A stretch of DNA of 64,000 nucleotides from Mangrovicella endophytica (GTDB lineage: Bacteria > Pseudomonadota > Alphaproteobacteria > Rhizobiales > Rhizobiaceae). Made by a program: the position numbers and the translations under genes. The stretch spans positions 124,001-188,000 of the forward strand of contig NZ_PKMZ01000003.1 of NCBI RefSeq assembly GCF_002893625.1, given 5' to 3'. The stretch's first letter is position 1. Every line of letters begins with the position of its first letter. Positions 10,882 to 18,964 of this stretch are shown here, piece after piece. Below the pieces are notes generated by a model. That model was not told the DNA's origin. It was given only the letters and a program-made list of their open reading frames with translations, and ran no database searches.

Positions 10882-11532
10882 TCACTCCCGGATGAAGGCA
10901 TAGCGTCGCTCCAGCCGCCGGCTGAGCGAGGACAGCGCGTAGTTCACGAGAAAATAGATGACGGCGCCGAGGAGGTAGAGCGGCAGCGCGTCGTAAGTCC
11001 GGCCGATCACCTGGTTGATCGCGTGCATCAGGTCGGTGACGCCGAGCAGCGAGACCAGCGCGCTGCCCTTCACCGCGTCAGTGACGCCGTTGACGAAGGG
11101 CGGCAGAAAGCGCCGCGTCGCCTGTGGGAAGATGACGTAGCGAAGCCGCGCCGCGAAGGTGAGGCCGATGGCCTTTGCCGCCTCCGCCTGCCCGGCGGGG
11201 ATCGAGGCGATGGCGCCGCGCACATATTCTACGACTTGCGCCACCTTGAAGAGGGTGAGCGCCAGGACGGCCGCGGCAAAGGCGTCGAGCTGCAGCCCGA
11301 TTGCCGGCAGGCCGTAATACACGAAGAAGATGAGGACGAGGATCGGGATGCCGCGGATCGTGTCGCTGAAGATGCGCACGGCAAGGCGCAGCGGCAGCGG
11401 CCCATAGACGAGGCCGACGCCCAGCGCGACGCCGACGACGAGCGAGATGACGACGACCAAGCCCGACACGGCAAGGGTGATCAGGAAGCCGTGCCAGAGG
11501 AAGGGCAGCGCGTAGAGGATCTGGCCGATCAT
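10882..11532 (-). CDS. Amino acid ABC transporter permease
   Basis: A 216-residue inner-membrane permease of the HisM/GlnP family. It has about five membrane segments; the N-terminal one spans LITLAVSGLVVVISLVVGVA. The cytoplasmic EAA-like loop reads QAEAAKAIGLTFAARLRYVIFP. It should pair with the neighbouring permease and the ATPase. Its start is 1 bp from the stop of the upstream permease gene, so the two are translated together. Confidence 0.92.
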   Translation of the reverse strand: MIGQILYALPFLWHGFLITLAVSGLVVVISLVVGVALGVGLVYGPLPLRLAVRIFSDTIRGIPILVLIFFVYYGLPAIGLQLDAFAAAVLALTLFKVAQVVEYVRGAIASIPAGQAEAAKAIGLTFAARLRYVIFPQATRRFLPPFVNGVTDAVKGSALVSLLGVTDLMHAINQVIGRTYDALPLYLLGAVIYFLVNYALSSLSRRLERRYAFIRE

Positions 11533-11533
11533 C

Positions 11534-12196
11534 TCAGCGCACCCTGAACCGGCGCTCGACCAGCCGCAGGGCGAAGAGCAGCCCGTAGCCGGTGACGAGA
11601 TACATGGCGGTGACGACGAGATAGACCTCGACGATGCGGAACGTGTTGAAGTTGATCCACTGCGCGCCGTAGGTCAGCTCCGGCACGGCGATGACCGAGG
11701 CGACGGACGTGTCCTTGAACAGCGAGATGAAGGTGTTGGAGAGCGCCGGCAGGGTGATGCGGATCATCGTCGGCAGCCGGACGTGGAAAAAGCGCTGCCA
11801 TGGCGTCAGGCCGATGGCCTTGCCGGCGTCAAGCTGGCCGCGCGGCACAGCCTCCAGCCCGGAGCGGAACACCTCGACGAGATAGGCGCCGCTATAGATG
11901 GACAGCGTCGCGACGAAGGAGGTCGGCGCGTCATAGGCAAGATTGAGCGCCTTCGGCAGGCCATAGAAGACGAGATAGACGAGCAGGATCAGCGGCACGT
12001 TGCGGATGAATTCCACATAGGCGCCGATGACGGCTCGCGCGACGCGGCCGGCCGAGACGTACCAGGTGGCCAGCACCAGCCCGATCACGATGCCGATGGC
12101 GATCGACAGCACGGCCAGCTCGAGGCTGAGGATGAGGCCGCCCCACAGCTTGTCGAAATGCCGCCAGATCAGGTTGAAGTTGAGATGGTAGCCCAT
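11534..12196 (-). CDS. Amino acid ABC transporter permease
   Basis: A 220-residue permease of the same family as its neighbour. The EAA loop is RGQLDAGKAIGLTPWQRFFH, and RNVPLILLVYLVFYGLP is the conserved second-segment block. The two permeases probably form the heterodimeric channel of one importer. The gap to the upstream binding-protein gene is 83 bp with no terminator seen. Confidence 0.92.
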   Translation of the reverse strand: MGYHLNFNLIWRHFDKLWGGLILSLELAVLSIAIGIVIGLVLATWYVSAGRVARAVIGAYVEFIRNVPLILLVYLVFYGLPKALNLAYDAPTSFVATLSIYSGAYLVEVFRSGLEAVPRGQLDAGKAIGLTPWQRFFHVRLPTMIRITLPALSNTFISLFKDTSVASVIAVPELTYGAQWINFNTFRIVEVYLVVTAMYLVTGYGLLFALRLVERRFRVR

Positions 12197-12279
12197 GCGC
12201 CCCCGAGATGAGCCCTAAAGCCGTGCGATCGGCCGGCGCTGCCTGCGCCGGCCGCTGGATGAGCGGGTCGGACCCGCCG

Positions 12280-13161
12280 TCAGATGGTCGGGAAGCCCGG
12301 CACGCGCGCCGGCGCCTCGAGGCCGAAGAAGTCCTTGAAGGCCTTGTCGTAGAGGGCGGTCTCGTGGCCGAACATGCCGACCGTGAAGGCGGTGTTGACG
12401 AAGCTCAGCCAGTCGAGATCGCCCTGCCGGAGCGCTGCGCCGTAGAGCATGGTGTTCCACTGCTTGCCGGCGTCGAAGTAGCGGTCGGGGTTGCGGGCGA
12501 CGAGCCAGCGCACGGTGGACAGGTCGACCGCGGCGGCATCGACGCGCTGCGACTCCAGCGCCTGCAGGACGTTGGCCTGGGTGTCGATCTGCATCACCTG
12601 CGCCTCCGGCAGGACGGCGTGGACGGAGTTCTCCGCATCGACGTTCTGGAGGATCGAGATGCGGGCCTCCGCGCCCTTGGCCTTCATCTGGTCGAAGGTC
12701 TTCACCTCGGCATCCGGCCGCGACAGGAGGGCGACGCCCTCGACATAGTAGGGCCGGGAGAAATTGATGAGCTGGGCGCGCTGCGAGCTCATGGTCATGA
12801 ACTGGATGGAGACGTCGACCTTGCCGGTGGTGACGTTCGGGATGCGCTGTGCCGGATCCTGCAGCACGAACTCAACCTTGCTCTCGTCGTCGAACAGCGC
12901 CTTGGCGAGGATGCGGCCCATGGTGATGTCCATGCCGACGAGCTCGCCCGCCTCGTTCTCGAAGTGCCAGGGCGCATTGGTGCTGCCCGTGCCGACGAGA
13001 ATGGAGCCTCGGTCAAGGACGGTGCGAAGGAGACTGTCGGAGGAGGCCTGCGCCGCCGCCTGACGCACGGAGGTCGTCGAGGCCGCCGCAGCAAGGCCCG
13101 CCGTCGCGAGGCCGGCCGCACCGAACTTGAGGAATTCCCGTCGCTTCGAGACGTCGTTCAT
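12280..13161 (-). CDS. Amino-acid-type ABC transporter substrate-binding protein (Tat signal)
   Basis: A 293-residue periplasmic binding protein of family 3. The N-terminus MNDVSKRREFLKFGAAG is a twin-arginine motif followed by a hydrophobic stretch and cleavage after QAAAQ. The mature part has the PWHFENEAGELVGMDITMGRIL opening typical of amino-acid receptors. The ATG at 13161 has GGAGG just upstream; the frame stays open to 13458 but antisense to the IclR promoter region. It is the first gene of the operon, and its substrate is unknown. Confidence 0.92.
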   Translation of the reverse strand: MNDVSKRREFLKFGAAGLATAGLAAAASTTSVRQAAAQASSDSLLRTVLDRGSILVGTGSTNAPWHFENEAGELVGMDITMGRILAKALFDDESKVEFVLQDPAQRIPNVTTGKVDVSIQFMTMSSQRAQLINFSRPYYVEGVALLSRPDAEVKTFDQMKAKGAEARISILQNVDAENSVHAVLPEAQVMQIDTQANVLQALESQRVDAAAVDLSTVRWLVARNPDRYFDAGKQWNTMLYGAALRQGDLDWLSFVNTAFTVGMFGHETALYDKAFKDFFGLEAPARVPGFPTI

Positions 13162-13241
13162 GCCAACCTCCATGCGCCTGAGCAAGCAAGGTCGTTCCGC
13201 TCGATGGCGCGATCGAGCCGGCTTGCCGAATGGTGTTGTCT

Positions 13242-13276
13242 CTTGTAATGGACAAGTGTCCGTTGTTAGGGACAAG
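13242..13276. promoter_or_regulatory. Two tandem 15-bp dyads, probable IclR operators
   Basis: CTTGTAATGGACAAG (13242-13256) and GTTGTTAGGGACAAG (13262-13276) share the pattern YTTGT-N5-ACAAG. They start exactly 20 bp apart, so both face the same side of the helix. They lie in the 135-bp gap between the divergent transporter operon and the IclR gene. Their position points to autoregulation and control of the operon by that IclR protein. Confidence 0.6.
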
Positions 13277-13296
13277 CTTACCACTGGGAAAATCCG

Positions 13297-14124
13297 ATGC
13301 AAGAGCCTTTGGTGCTGCAGCAGCAGGCAGGGAGCGCCGATCGTGCCCCCGTGCCGGCGGCGTCGAGCCGCGAGCGCAGTCTCGACCGGGTGGTGCAGAT
13401 GCTGGATTTCCTCCATGCGCACGGCTCGCCCATCGCTGTCGCCGAGCTGTCGCGGCAACTCGGCGCGCCGCGGTCGACGACCTACAACCTGGTGCGCTCG
13501 CTGACAGAGGCGGGGCTGCTGGAGGAGACGGACGGCCGCGTCTTCTTCGGTAAGAAGCTCTACCTCTACGGCATGGATTACAGCCGGGAGAACGCTCTGG
13601 TTCGGCGCGGGCGCGAGGCGGTGGACCGGCTGTCGCGCGAGACCGGCGAGACCGCCGAGCTCTGCACGCTGCAGAACGGGCGCTATACGATCATCTACAT
13701 GTGTCCGGGCACACGGCCCTTCCGCATCAGCTCGGCGGTCGGCCTGCAGATTCCGCTGCCCTGGACAGCATCCGGGCGGCTGCTGCTGGCGGGCTCGGAC
13801 CGCGCGGCGGTGGAGGCGCTGGTGCCGGAGGCCGACCGCTTCCTGCCGGACGGCCGGCGCGTCGAGCTCGACGATTTCATCGCCTCGATCGAGGAGGCCG
13901 ACCGGCTCGGCTACTGCATCACCTCAGGTCTGGTCGACGCCGTCACCATGTGCCTGGCGGCACCTGTCTATGACGAGAAAAGCCGGGTGGAGGCGACGCT
14001 CTGCTTCGTGGTGCCGATCGATACGTCGAAGACGCGCACCGACGAGCTGCTGTCGCGGCTGCTTGCAGAAGCCCGCCAGGTCTCGCTCGGCAGCCGCGAG
14101 GCGCAAGGCAGGCGAGGCAGCTGA
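13297..14124 (+). CDS. IclR family transcriptional regulator
   Basis: A 275-residue IclR-family regulator. The winged helix-turn-helix is at about residues 27-90 (AVAELSRQLGAPRSTTYNLV with the wing GRVFFGKKLY). The C-terminal effector domain follows, with LPWTASGRLLLAG and the LVDAVTMCLAAPVYDE block. It is divergent from the transporter-RidA-SelA-like operon and most likely controls it through the two dyads between them. The effector is probably the transported compound or its product. Confidence 0.92.
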   Translation: MQEPLVLQQQAGSADRAPVPAASSRERSLDRVVQMLDFLHAHGSPIAVAELSRQLGAPRSTTYNLVRSLTEAGLLEETDGRVFFGKKLYLYGMDYSRENALVRRGREAVDRLSRETGETAELCTLQNGRYTIIYMCPGTRPFRISSAVGLQIPLPWTASGRLLLAGSDRAAVEALVPEADRFLPDGRRVELDDFIASIEEADRLGYCITSGLVDAVTMCLAAPVYDEKSRVEATLCFVVPIDTSKTRTDELLSRLLAEARQVSLGSREAQGRRGS

Positions 14125-14153
14125 GAAAGGTCGGTCGGGGTTGCGGGGTCGCC

Positions 14154-15536
14154 TCAGTCGGTGAACTCGATCCAGGCGACGTCGGCCGGATCCTGCGGCG
14201 TCGTCTGCGCCGCGATCGCCTCCAGCGCGAAGTTGGCTTCCACACTTCGCGCCGGTCCCGGCACGGCAACGGCGGAGATCCAGACCGAGGGCGCGGGGTC
14301 GCCTGCGGGGCGCCCTGCCAGCGGCTGCCCGTCGACAAGCGCAGTGTCGTCGACGCCGAAATAGCCAAGCGGCCGCATAATTCCGACTGTCTCGCCGGCG
14401 AGCACCGCGCCATTCACCGTAGCGGCCGCCGCCGGGAAGAGGCGGAGGTCGACAACCCGCGATGAGCGGGGGAAGGGCGAGCGATAGATCCGCGTGAGCG
14501 GGTAGCCGGCGGCGGTGACCACGAATTCGTAGGTCTGCCCCGGCAGCGCGGTGAACGGACCCCATTCGCCGTTCGGGCCGGCCTTCTCGTCCAGCACCGG
14601 CTTGCCGATGCGCTCGCCTGTCAGCGGATCGACGGCATGGATGGTCAGCTGCGCACCGGGGAGCCCGAGATTGGTCGGCGCGCCGTTCTCCCATCCGGTG
14701 ATGGCGCCGCTGAGCACGGGCTGGTCTTCCGGCAGCAGCGCGACCTTGCCGGGCGGCGTGCCGGTCACAGCCTTGTAGATGGCGATGAAGGCTTCGAGCG
14801 AGGTTGCGGTCTCGCGGCCATCGGCGCCGGGCAAGACCACCGTCTCCGCACCCTTCAGCTCCTGCCCGTCGAAGGAAAGGCCGGTCGCCGCCCCGGGGCG
14901 GCCGGCGAAACGCCCGTCCGGCTGCGCATAGAGATCGGCAGCGTCGGAGCGGATCACCGTCACGGGGATGCCGGCTGGAACTTCCGGCGGTGCGTTCAGC
15001 GCGGTGAGGAAGGCGCCGGCACCGTTGTATTCCGAGCCGAGCCTGTCCGCGGGATCGACGAAGAGGCCTTTGTGGGTGCAGCCGGCCAGCACCATGCGCG
15101 CGACCTTCGCAGCGCCGCCGCCGTTGCGCACGTAGTTGCGCGCCGTCTGGCAGCCGCGGCCGCTCGCCACGATCACCGCCTTGGCGCCCGGCGCACTGAC
15201 TGCCAGCGCATCGTCGACCGCGGTCCGCACCGCATCGGCGGCCTCGGCGGTCGAGGAGCGGTTTACCTCCTCGACCGCATCGTCCGTGCGGGCAACGGGG
15301 TGCGGGATGGCGACGGAGAACAGCCGGTCACTGGGATAGCCGTTCACCTCGAAGCGCCAGATCTGCGTCATCCAGAAGCCGCGCCCGTCGCCATCACCCG
15401 GCACGAAGACGATCGGTGCGGTCGTGTCGCTCGCCGCGGCTACCGGCTGCGTCGGCGCCGCATGGGCGCCGATGCTGAAGGTGAGCCCAAGGGCGCTCGC
15501 CAGCCCGATCAGGCAGATCCCGGCCCGCTTCTTCAT
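14154..15536 (-). CDS. Exported alpha/beta-hydrolase-fold protein without the nucleophilic serine
   Basis: A 460-residue protein with a signal peptide (MKKRAGICLIGLASALGLTF, cleavage near GAHA). IVFVPGDGDGRGFWMTQIWR and the ARNYVRNGGGAAKVARMVLAG block place it with secreted lipase or PHA-depolymerase-like hydrolases. In that family the nucleophile elbow reads GHSRGG or GNSRGG; here the aligned stretch is VIVASGRGCQ, so Gly stands where Ser should be. The C-terminal third looks like a carboxypeptidase-regulatory-type beta-sandwich (LSGAITGWENG). It may bind rather than hydrolyse. It is convergent with the IclR gene. Confidence 0.7.
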   Translation of the reverse strand: MKKRAGICLIGLASALGLTFSIGAHAAPTQPVAAASDTTAPIVFVPGDGDGRGFWMTQIWRFEVNGYPSDRLFSVAIPHPVARTDDAVEEVNRSSTAEAADAVRTAVDDALAVSAPGAKAVIVASGRGCQTARNYVRNGGGAAKVARMVLAGCTHKGLFVDPADRLGSEYNGAGAFLTALNAPPEVPAGIPVTVIRSDAADLYAQPDGRFAGRPGAATGLSFDGQELKGAETVVLPGADGRETATSLEAFIAIYKAVTGTPPGKVALLPEDQPVLSGAITGWENGAPTNLGLPGAQLTIHAVDPLTGERIGKPVLDEKAGPNGEWGPFTALPGQTYEFVVTAAGYPLTRIYRSPFPRSSRVVDLRLFPAAAATVNGAVLAGETVGIMRPLGYFGVDDTALVDGQPLAGRPAGDPAPSVWISAVAVPGPARSVEANFALEAIAAQTTPQDPADVAWIEFTD

Positions 15537-15595
15537 CGCCTCACATCCGCTTTCCGAAAGCCTCGGGTCTGCAGCGCTGTCGTTGCCTGTGACGC

Positions 15596-16213
15596 TCAGA
15601 CCGAGTGGGAGAAGATGTCCTCTTCGCCCCAGCCGAGAAGGTCGAGCCGCACGCGGGTCGGCAGATAGGCAAAGGACGCCTTGGCGAGATCCATGCGGTC
15701 CTCGCGATCGAGCCGCTTGTAGAGAACGCCCATGATGTCGTGCAGGTAGAGGACGTCGGAGGCGGCATATTCGAGCTGCGCCGGGGTCAGCGTCTCCGCC
15801 GCCCAGTCGGAGGACTGCTGCTGCTTGGAGAGATCGACGCCGATCAGCTCGCGGGCGAGGTCCTTCAGCCCGTGGCGGTCGGTATAGGTGCGGGTCAGCC
15901 GCGAGGCGATCTTGGTGCAGAAGATGCCGTCCGTCATGACGCCGAAGGCATGGTAGAGCGCCGCGACGTCGAAGCGGGCATAGTGGAAGATCTTCGTCTT
16001 CGAGGCGTCGCGCAGGAGGGCTGCGATATTGGGCGCCTCCCGCTGGCCCTTGGATATCTGGACGATGTCGGCGGTGCCGTCGCCGGGCGAGAGCTGCACC
16101 ACGCAGAGCCGGTCGCGCCGCGTGTCGAGGCCGAGCGTTTCGGTATCGATGGCAACCGGTCCGGTGTAGCGGGCAAGATCGGGCAGGTCGCCCTTGTGGA
16201 CACGGATCGTCAT
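15596..16213 (-). CDS. nrnC: Nano-RNase C, a DEDDy 3'-5' exonuclease
   Basis: A 205-residue, single-domain RNase D-like protein without the HRDC domains of true RNase D. This matches NrnC, the alphaproteobacterial enzyme that degrades short oligoribonucleotides in place of Orn. The DEDDy residues are visible: AIDTETLGLD (Asp-x-Glu), FHYARFDVAAL (Asp), and YAASDVLYLHD (Tyr-x3-Asp). The motif LTRTYTDRHGLKDLARELIG is conserved in the group. It lies in the same direction as the exported hydrolase-like gene, 59 bp upstream of it. Confidence 0.88.
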   Translation of the reverse strand: MTIRVHKGDLPDLARYTGPVAIDTETLGLDTRRDRLCVVQLSPGDGTADIVQISKGQREAPNIAALLRDASKTKIFHYARFDVAALYHAFGVMTDGIFCTKIASRLTRTYTDRHGLKDLARELIGVDLSKQQQSSDWAAETLTPAQLEYAASDVLYLHDIMGVLYKRLDREDRMDLAKASFAYLPTRVRLDLLGWGEEDIFSHSV

Positions 16214-16357
16214 CTCGGCAGGCCCTCTGTCTCCAGTCTCGGCGCAGTGCCGAGGCTTGCCCGGGAAAGAGCCTGATCAGCCCGTGGGGTCAAGGCCCAA
16301 GGTTTGGAGCGATTGCGGCCAAATGGCTCCGCCCTGTCATGTGGATGCGCAGCCCGA

Positions 16358-16756
16358 TCAGGCGGTCTCCAGGTCGGTGCGGGCAAAGCCGCCGCCCTTG
16401 TGCAGCAGCGGCTGGCGATAATAACGCGCGCAGGCATAGGCGAAGCAGTCGGTCATGCTGAGATCGGCCGGATGCCCCTGGCCCTTGCCGAAGCGCCGGA
16501 AGGCCTCCAGCGCCAGCGGTGTGATCTGGGCGGGCAGCGACATCACCTTGACGCCGGCAAGCTCCAGGAACTCGTCCATCGCAGCCTCCGCCTCGCCCAT
16601 CGGCAGCTTCAGCACCAGCGACACGGCGGCGGCAGCATGGCAGACCGCGAGCGGCGAGGTCAGCCGCGTCTTGGTGCGCTGCAGGCGGGATGCGAGGTTG
16701 CGCGCCTCGTCCTCGCTCGTCATCATGGCGATCAGCGCCGAGGCGTCGAGGAACAT
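16358..16756 (-). CDS. VapC-type PIN-domain toxin
   Basis: A 132-residue PIN-domain ribonuclease, the toxin of a type II VapBC module. The first acidic residue is in MFLDASALIAMM, a Glu lies in the middle helix, and the distal Asp is in LSMTDCFAYACAR. The start codon overlaps the antitoxin stop by one base (TGATG), so translation is coupled. VapC toxins usually cut tRNA or rRNA; the target here is unknown. Confidence 0.88.
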   Translation of the reverse strand: MFLDASALIAMMTSEDEARNLASRLQRTKTRLTSPLAVCHAAAAVSLVLKLPMGEAEAAMDEFLELAGVKVMSLPAQITPLALEAFRRFGKGQGHPADLSMTDCFAYACARYYRQPLLHKGGGFARTDLETA

Positions 16757-16980
16757 CAGCGCGGCCGGGTGGAACTGCCGGCTTCCGCCCGGGCCTGGGC
16801 CTTCTTGCGGAGGTCGCGGCAGAAGGCTGCGACGAGATCCGGCAGCAGCGGCTTTTCGCGTTCGCGGTCGAGCTCGGCCTGAAGCGCGGCGTGCACAGCT
16901 TCGGTGAGACCGGTCTTGCGCTTGGCGGCGAGTTCACGCGCCAGTGCGTCGGTCTCGGGGTTCTTGATATGGAAGGCCAA
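16756..16980 (-). CDS. VapB-type antitoxin (PSK transcription factor family)
   Basis: A 74-residue antitoxin. The N-terminal MAFHIKNPETDALARELA and the KRKTGLTEAVHAALQ helix match the Rv0623-type VapB family, a ribbon-helix-helix DNA-binding domain. The C-terminus is charged and would wrap the toxin. It lies directly upstream of vapC, and the complex probably represses its own promoter in the region just after 16980. Confidence 0.85.
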   Translation of the reverse strand: MAFHIKNPETDALARELAAKRKTGLTEAVHAALQAELDREREKPLLPDLVAAFCRDLRKKAQARAEAGSSTRPR

Positions 16981-17310
16981 GGCATGCTCCAGCCGCAGCG
17001 GGCCGCTGAGGCTAGCCCGGATCGATCTGCAGTGTAGCCGGTAAAGCGCCGTCGTTCTAGACAGCTAGATCGCTATGGATAGACCGGGTGTACACCACTG
17101 GAACTCTGCTTCTAGACGGAGTGGACGTCGACGCTCCAACTCAGACTGGGCTGCTCTTAAAGCTCTGAAGACGATGGTGTCTTTCCCAGAGGTGACGAGC
17201 GCCTCTTGAGAGGTATGAGCTTTTTGCAAGGCTTCAGCGGCGCCTCCGGAGCTTTTGAAGCGCAGCCGCACACCGGCACAACCCGCACGACTGCCTTCGA
17301 CCCGCCGCGC
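16981..17310. other. Gene-free stretch between vapB and the DUF1236 gene terminator
   Basis: About 330 bp. It holds the presumed vapBC promoter at the left, with no clear boxes. An open frame of 96 codons at 17065-17355 on the minus strand has no ribosome site and no recognisable protein. I see no RNA gene here. Confidence 0.4.
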
Positions 17311-17345
17311 AAAAAGCAGAACGGCCGGCGGAGTGCGCCAGCCGT
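17311..17345 (-). terminator. Intrinsic terminator of the DUF1236 gene
   Basis: On the minus strand CGGCTGGCG pairs with CGCCGGCCG (one G-T pair) around a CACTC loop, followed by TTCTGCTTTTTG. It lies about 40 bp past the stop of the DUF1236 gene. Confidence 0.7.
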
Positions 17346-17382
17346 CTATCCTCACCTGAGGAAGAGTCTAGACCGTTAAGGC

Positions 17383-17709
17383 TCAGTCGTAGACTTCGAT
17401 GACGTTGTGCGTCTTGGCGTCGACGATGACGCGCTGACCGTTGACCACGGCATAGGCATAACCGTCATTGTCGGGGATGACCTGATAGGTCACCGTGTCC
17501 GGCAGCACCTTGCCGACCACGACCGGGCCTTCCAGCGTGACGGACGGGACTTCCTGCTTGGTCACATAGGTGCGGACTTCTGCCGGAACCTCGACCACCG
17601 TGGTCGTGGTGGGGGCGGTTTCCTGGATCACCGTGGTGGTGGTGGTCTGCGCCAGGGCGGCGGGCGTGGCGAGGCCGATGGCGGCCACGGCGAGCAACAG
17701 ACTGCGCAT
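17383..17709 (-). CDS. Exported DUF1236 domain protein
   Basis: A 108-residue protein with a signal peptide (MRSLLLAVAAIGLATPAALA). A Thr-rich linker is followed by the DUF1236 domain: VRTYVTKQEVPSV, LPDTVTYQVIPDND, then YAYAVVNGQRVIVDAKTHNV. DUF1236 proteins are small periplasmic or envelope proteins of Hyphomicrobiales without known activity. The ATG at 17709 follows an AGGAG; the upstream extension to 17814 has no site and would hide the signal peptide. Confidence 0.88.
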   Translation of the reverse strand: MRSLLLAVAAIGLATPAALAQTTTTTVIQETAPTTTTVVEVPAEVRTYVTKQEVPSVTLEGPVVVGKVLPDTVTYQVIPDNDGYAYAVVNGQRVIVDAKTHNVIEVYD

Positions 17710-17875
17710 TGCGAACTCCTGTGTTGGTTGGCCGATCAACGCGAGGAGTAGCGATTTCGTTGCACCGCCACAGAATGCGAGTTTACAGGTACCGAGACTC
17801 ATCCTGCAGTCCAACTGCGCCGGAGCCGTGGACCCCGGACCGTATTGACAACCATTGAGGCTAAGGCCGGGCAGT

Positions 17876-18343
17876 TCAGTCTCGGATGCTGAGAGGCTGG
17901 CCTATTACCGGTTTAAGCACTCTATCGAGATAGATCTCCTCGGAATGCCGCAGGCTAACCGGATGAACCTCGCCCAAGTAGCTCAATGAATGCTCTTCGG
18001 CTGTCTTGATCCAGACCGTGAGCAACCGGCCCCTCAGGTTCTTCCTTATCGTCTCCATGTCCTTGATTTCATTCGGACGGATCGGTCGGCGAACACTGTC
18101 AAGATCGAGCCACGACAGAGGAGTGCTCCATCGTTCGGCGAAGGTCCGTCCAGTCTGCCCGACGCGCAGGACGGCGCCCACGTCGTCCGCCATGACGTAG
18201 ACGATCTTGGCCTGCTTTTCCGCAGCGTCTGTCAATTCGATCGCACGGAGTCCGCCCGGAACGATCTGCGCAACAGCTCCGAGAATGAAGCTATCCGGTA
18301 GGAGTACGGGACGATAGCGAACGTAATCCTGATGCTGGATCAT
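17876..18343 (-). CDS. GIY-YIG-like protein, function unknown
   Basis: A 155-residue protein starting at the ATG at 18343 (the frame is open to 18523). KIVYVMADDVGAVLRVGQTGRTFAERW resembles the GIY-YIG nuclease core, with VYV for GIY and RVGQT for YIG. SEEIYLDRVLKP could supply the catalytic Glu. The match is by eye and partial, and the activity is not proven. It lies just outside the probable island repeat, in DNA of lower GC than the core, so it may itself be acquired. Confidence 0.45.
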   Translation of the reverse strand: MIQHQDYVRYRPVLLPDSFILGAVAQIVPGGLRAIELTDAAEKQAKIVYVMADDVGAVLRVGQTGRTFAERWSTPLSWLDLDSVRRPIRPNEIKDMETIRKNLRGRLLTVWIKTAEEHSLSYLGEVHPVSLRHSEEIYLDRVLKPVIGQPLSIRD

Positions 18344-18964
18344 CGGTTGCCTGGATTGTAGACTGGACGCAGGGTTGCCGTTAATTGCGGCAACCGATCC
18401 AGTCTGCTGACGTTGCCATGGACGCTGAGCAGCTCTCCACCTGCCGCAGGCCTTACATACGCCCAAGACGACGTAGGGCTCTCTGTCTATGACACTCGGA
18501 TGTATCAGCGGGGCAGCCTTCACGGCACGACACCGCGTCGCTGCAGGCCAGCACTCATTATCGCGATGTCGCTGGAGTTTTGGCTTCCTGAACTAAAGGT
18601 CCAGGGAATTGGTGCCAGGAAAGGCGTCTCATCTATTTGGTAAGTGGTTGTTAATGTGGAGTTTCTTCTGAGAATAATTTGCAAAGTACCAACGGATATA
18701 CCAACAAGTGAGTACGCTAGGAACGCTTCCCCCGCATCGCTCGCAAATACGTGGGCAGTTTCGATGGCCAGTCGCTCATAAGAACGAGAGCGCATTCTAC
18801 AGTCTCTCGCCGTTTGTCATCGCCATCGCCAGAGTGCCGGCCGGCGTGAAAGTATCTCAGGGCGATGTGATCGGAGACGCGACGCTGCGGGCCAAGTAGA
18901 TGGACGGCATCGTCGAGCACGTCGACACTACCGGCGGAGCTGGTCATCATAGTGTGACGGAACT
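18344..18964. other. Gene-poor stretch at the left end of the island
   Basis: About 620 bp holding the degraded att-like repeat at 18606-18624. Short open frames on both strands have no ribosome sites. One plus-strand frame (18708-18899) ends with a segment reading AGVKVSQGDVIG that recalls M23 peptidases, followed by a stop. It is too short and too diverged to call. Confidence 0.4.
18606..18624 (+). repeat. Degraded left attachment-site copy
   Basis: GAATTGGTGCCAGGAAAGG matches 27888-27907 in the same orientation, apart from one missing C. The matched segment covers the last 16 bases of tRNA-Leu plus four bases beyond it. Direct orientation and the tRNA 3' end are what an integrase-made duplication would leave. 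Confidence 0.5.

Noticed and set aside
17065-17355. A 96-codon minus-strand frame after the DUF1236 gene
   Set aside because: It overlaps the DUF1236 terminator, has no ribosome site and resembles nothing.
18708-18964. A possible M23 peptidase remnant on the plus strand
   Set aside because: AGVKVSQGDVIG and a later TTGGAGHH recall M23 peptidases, but the match is short, interrupted by a stop and lacks the full metal-binding motif.
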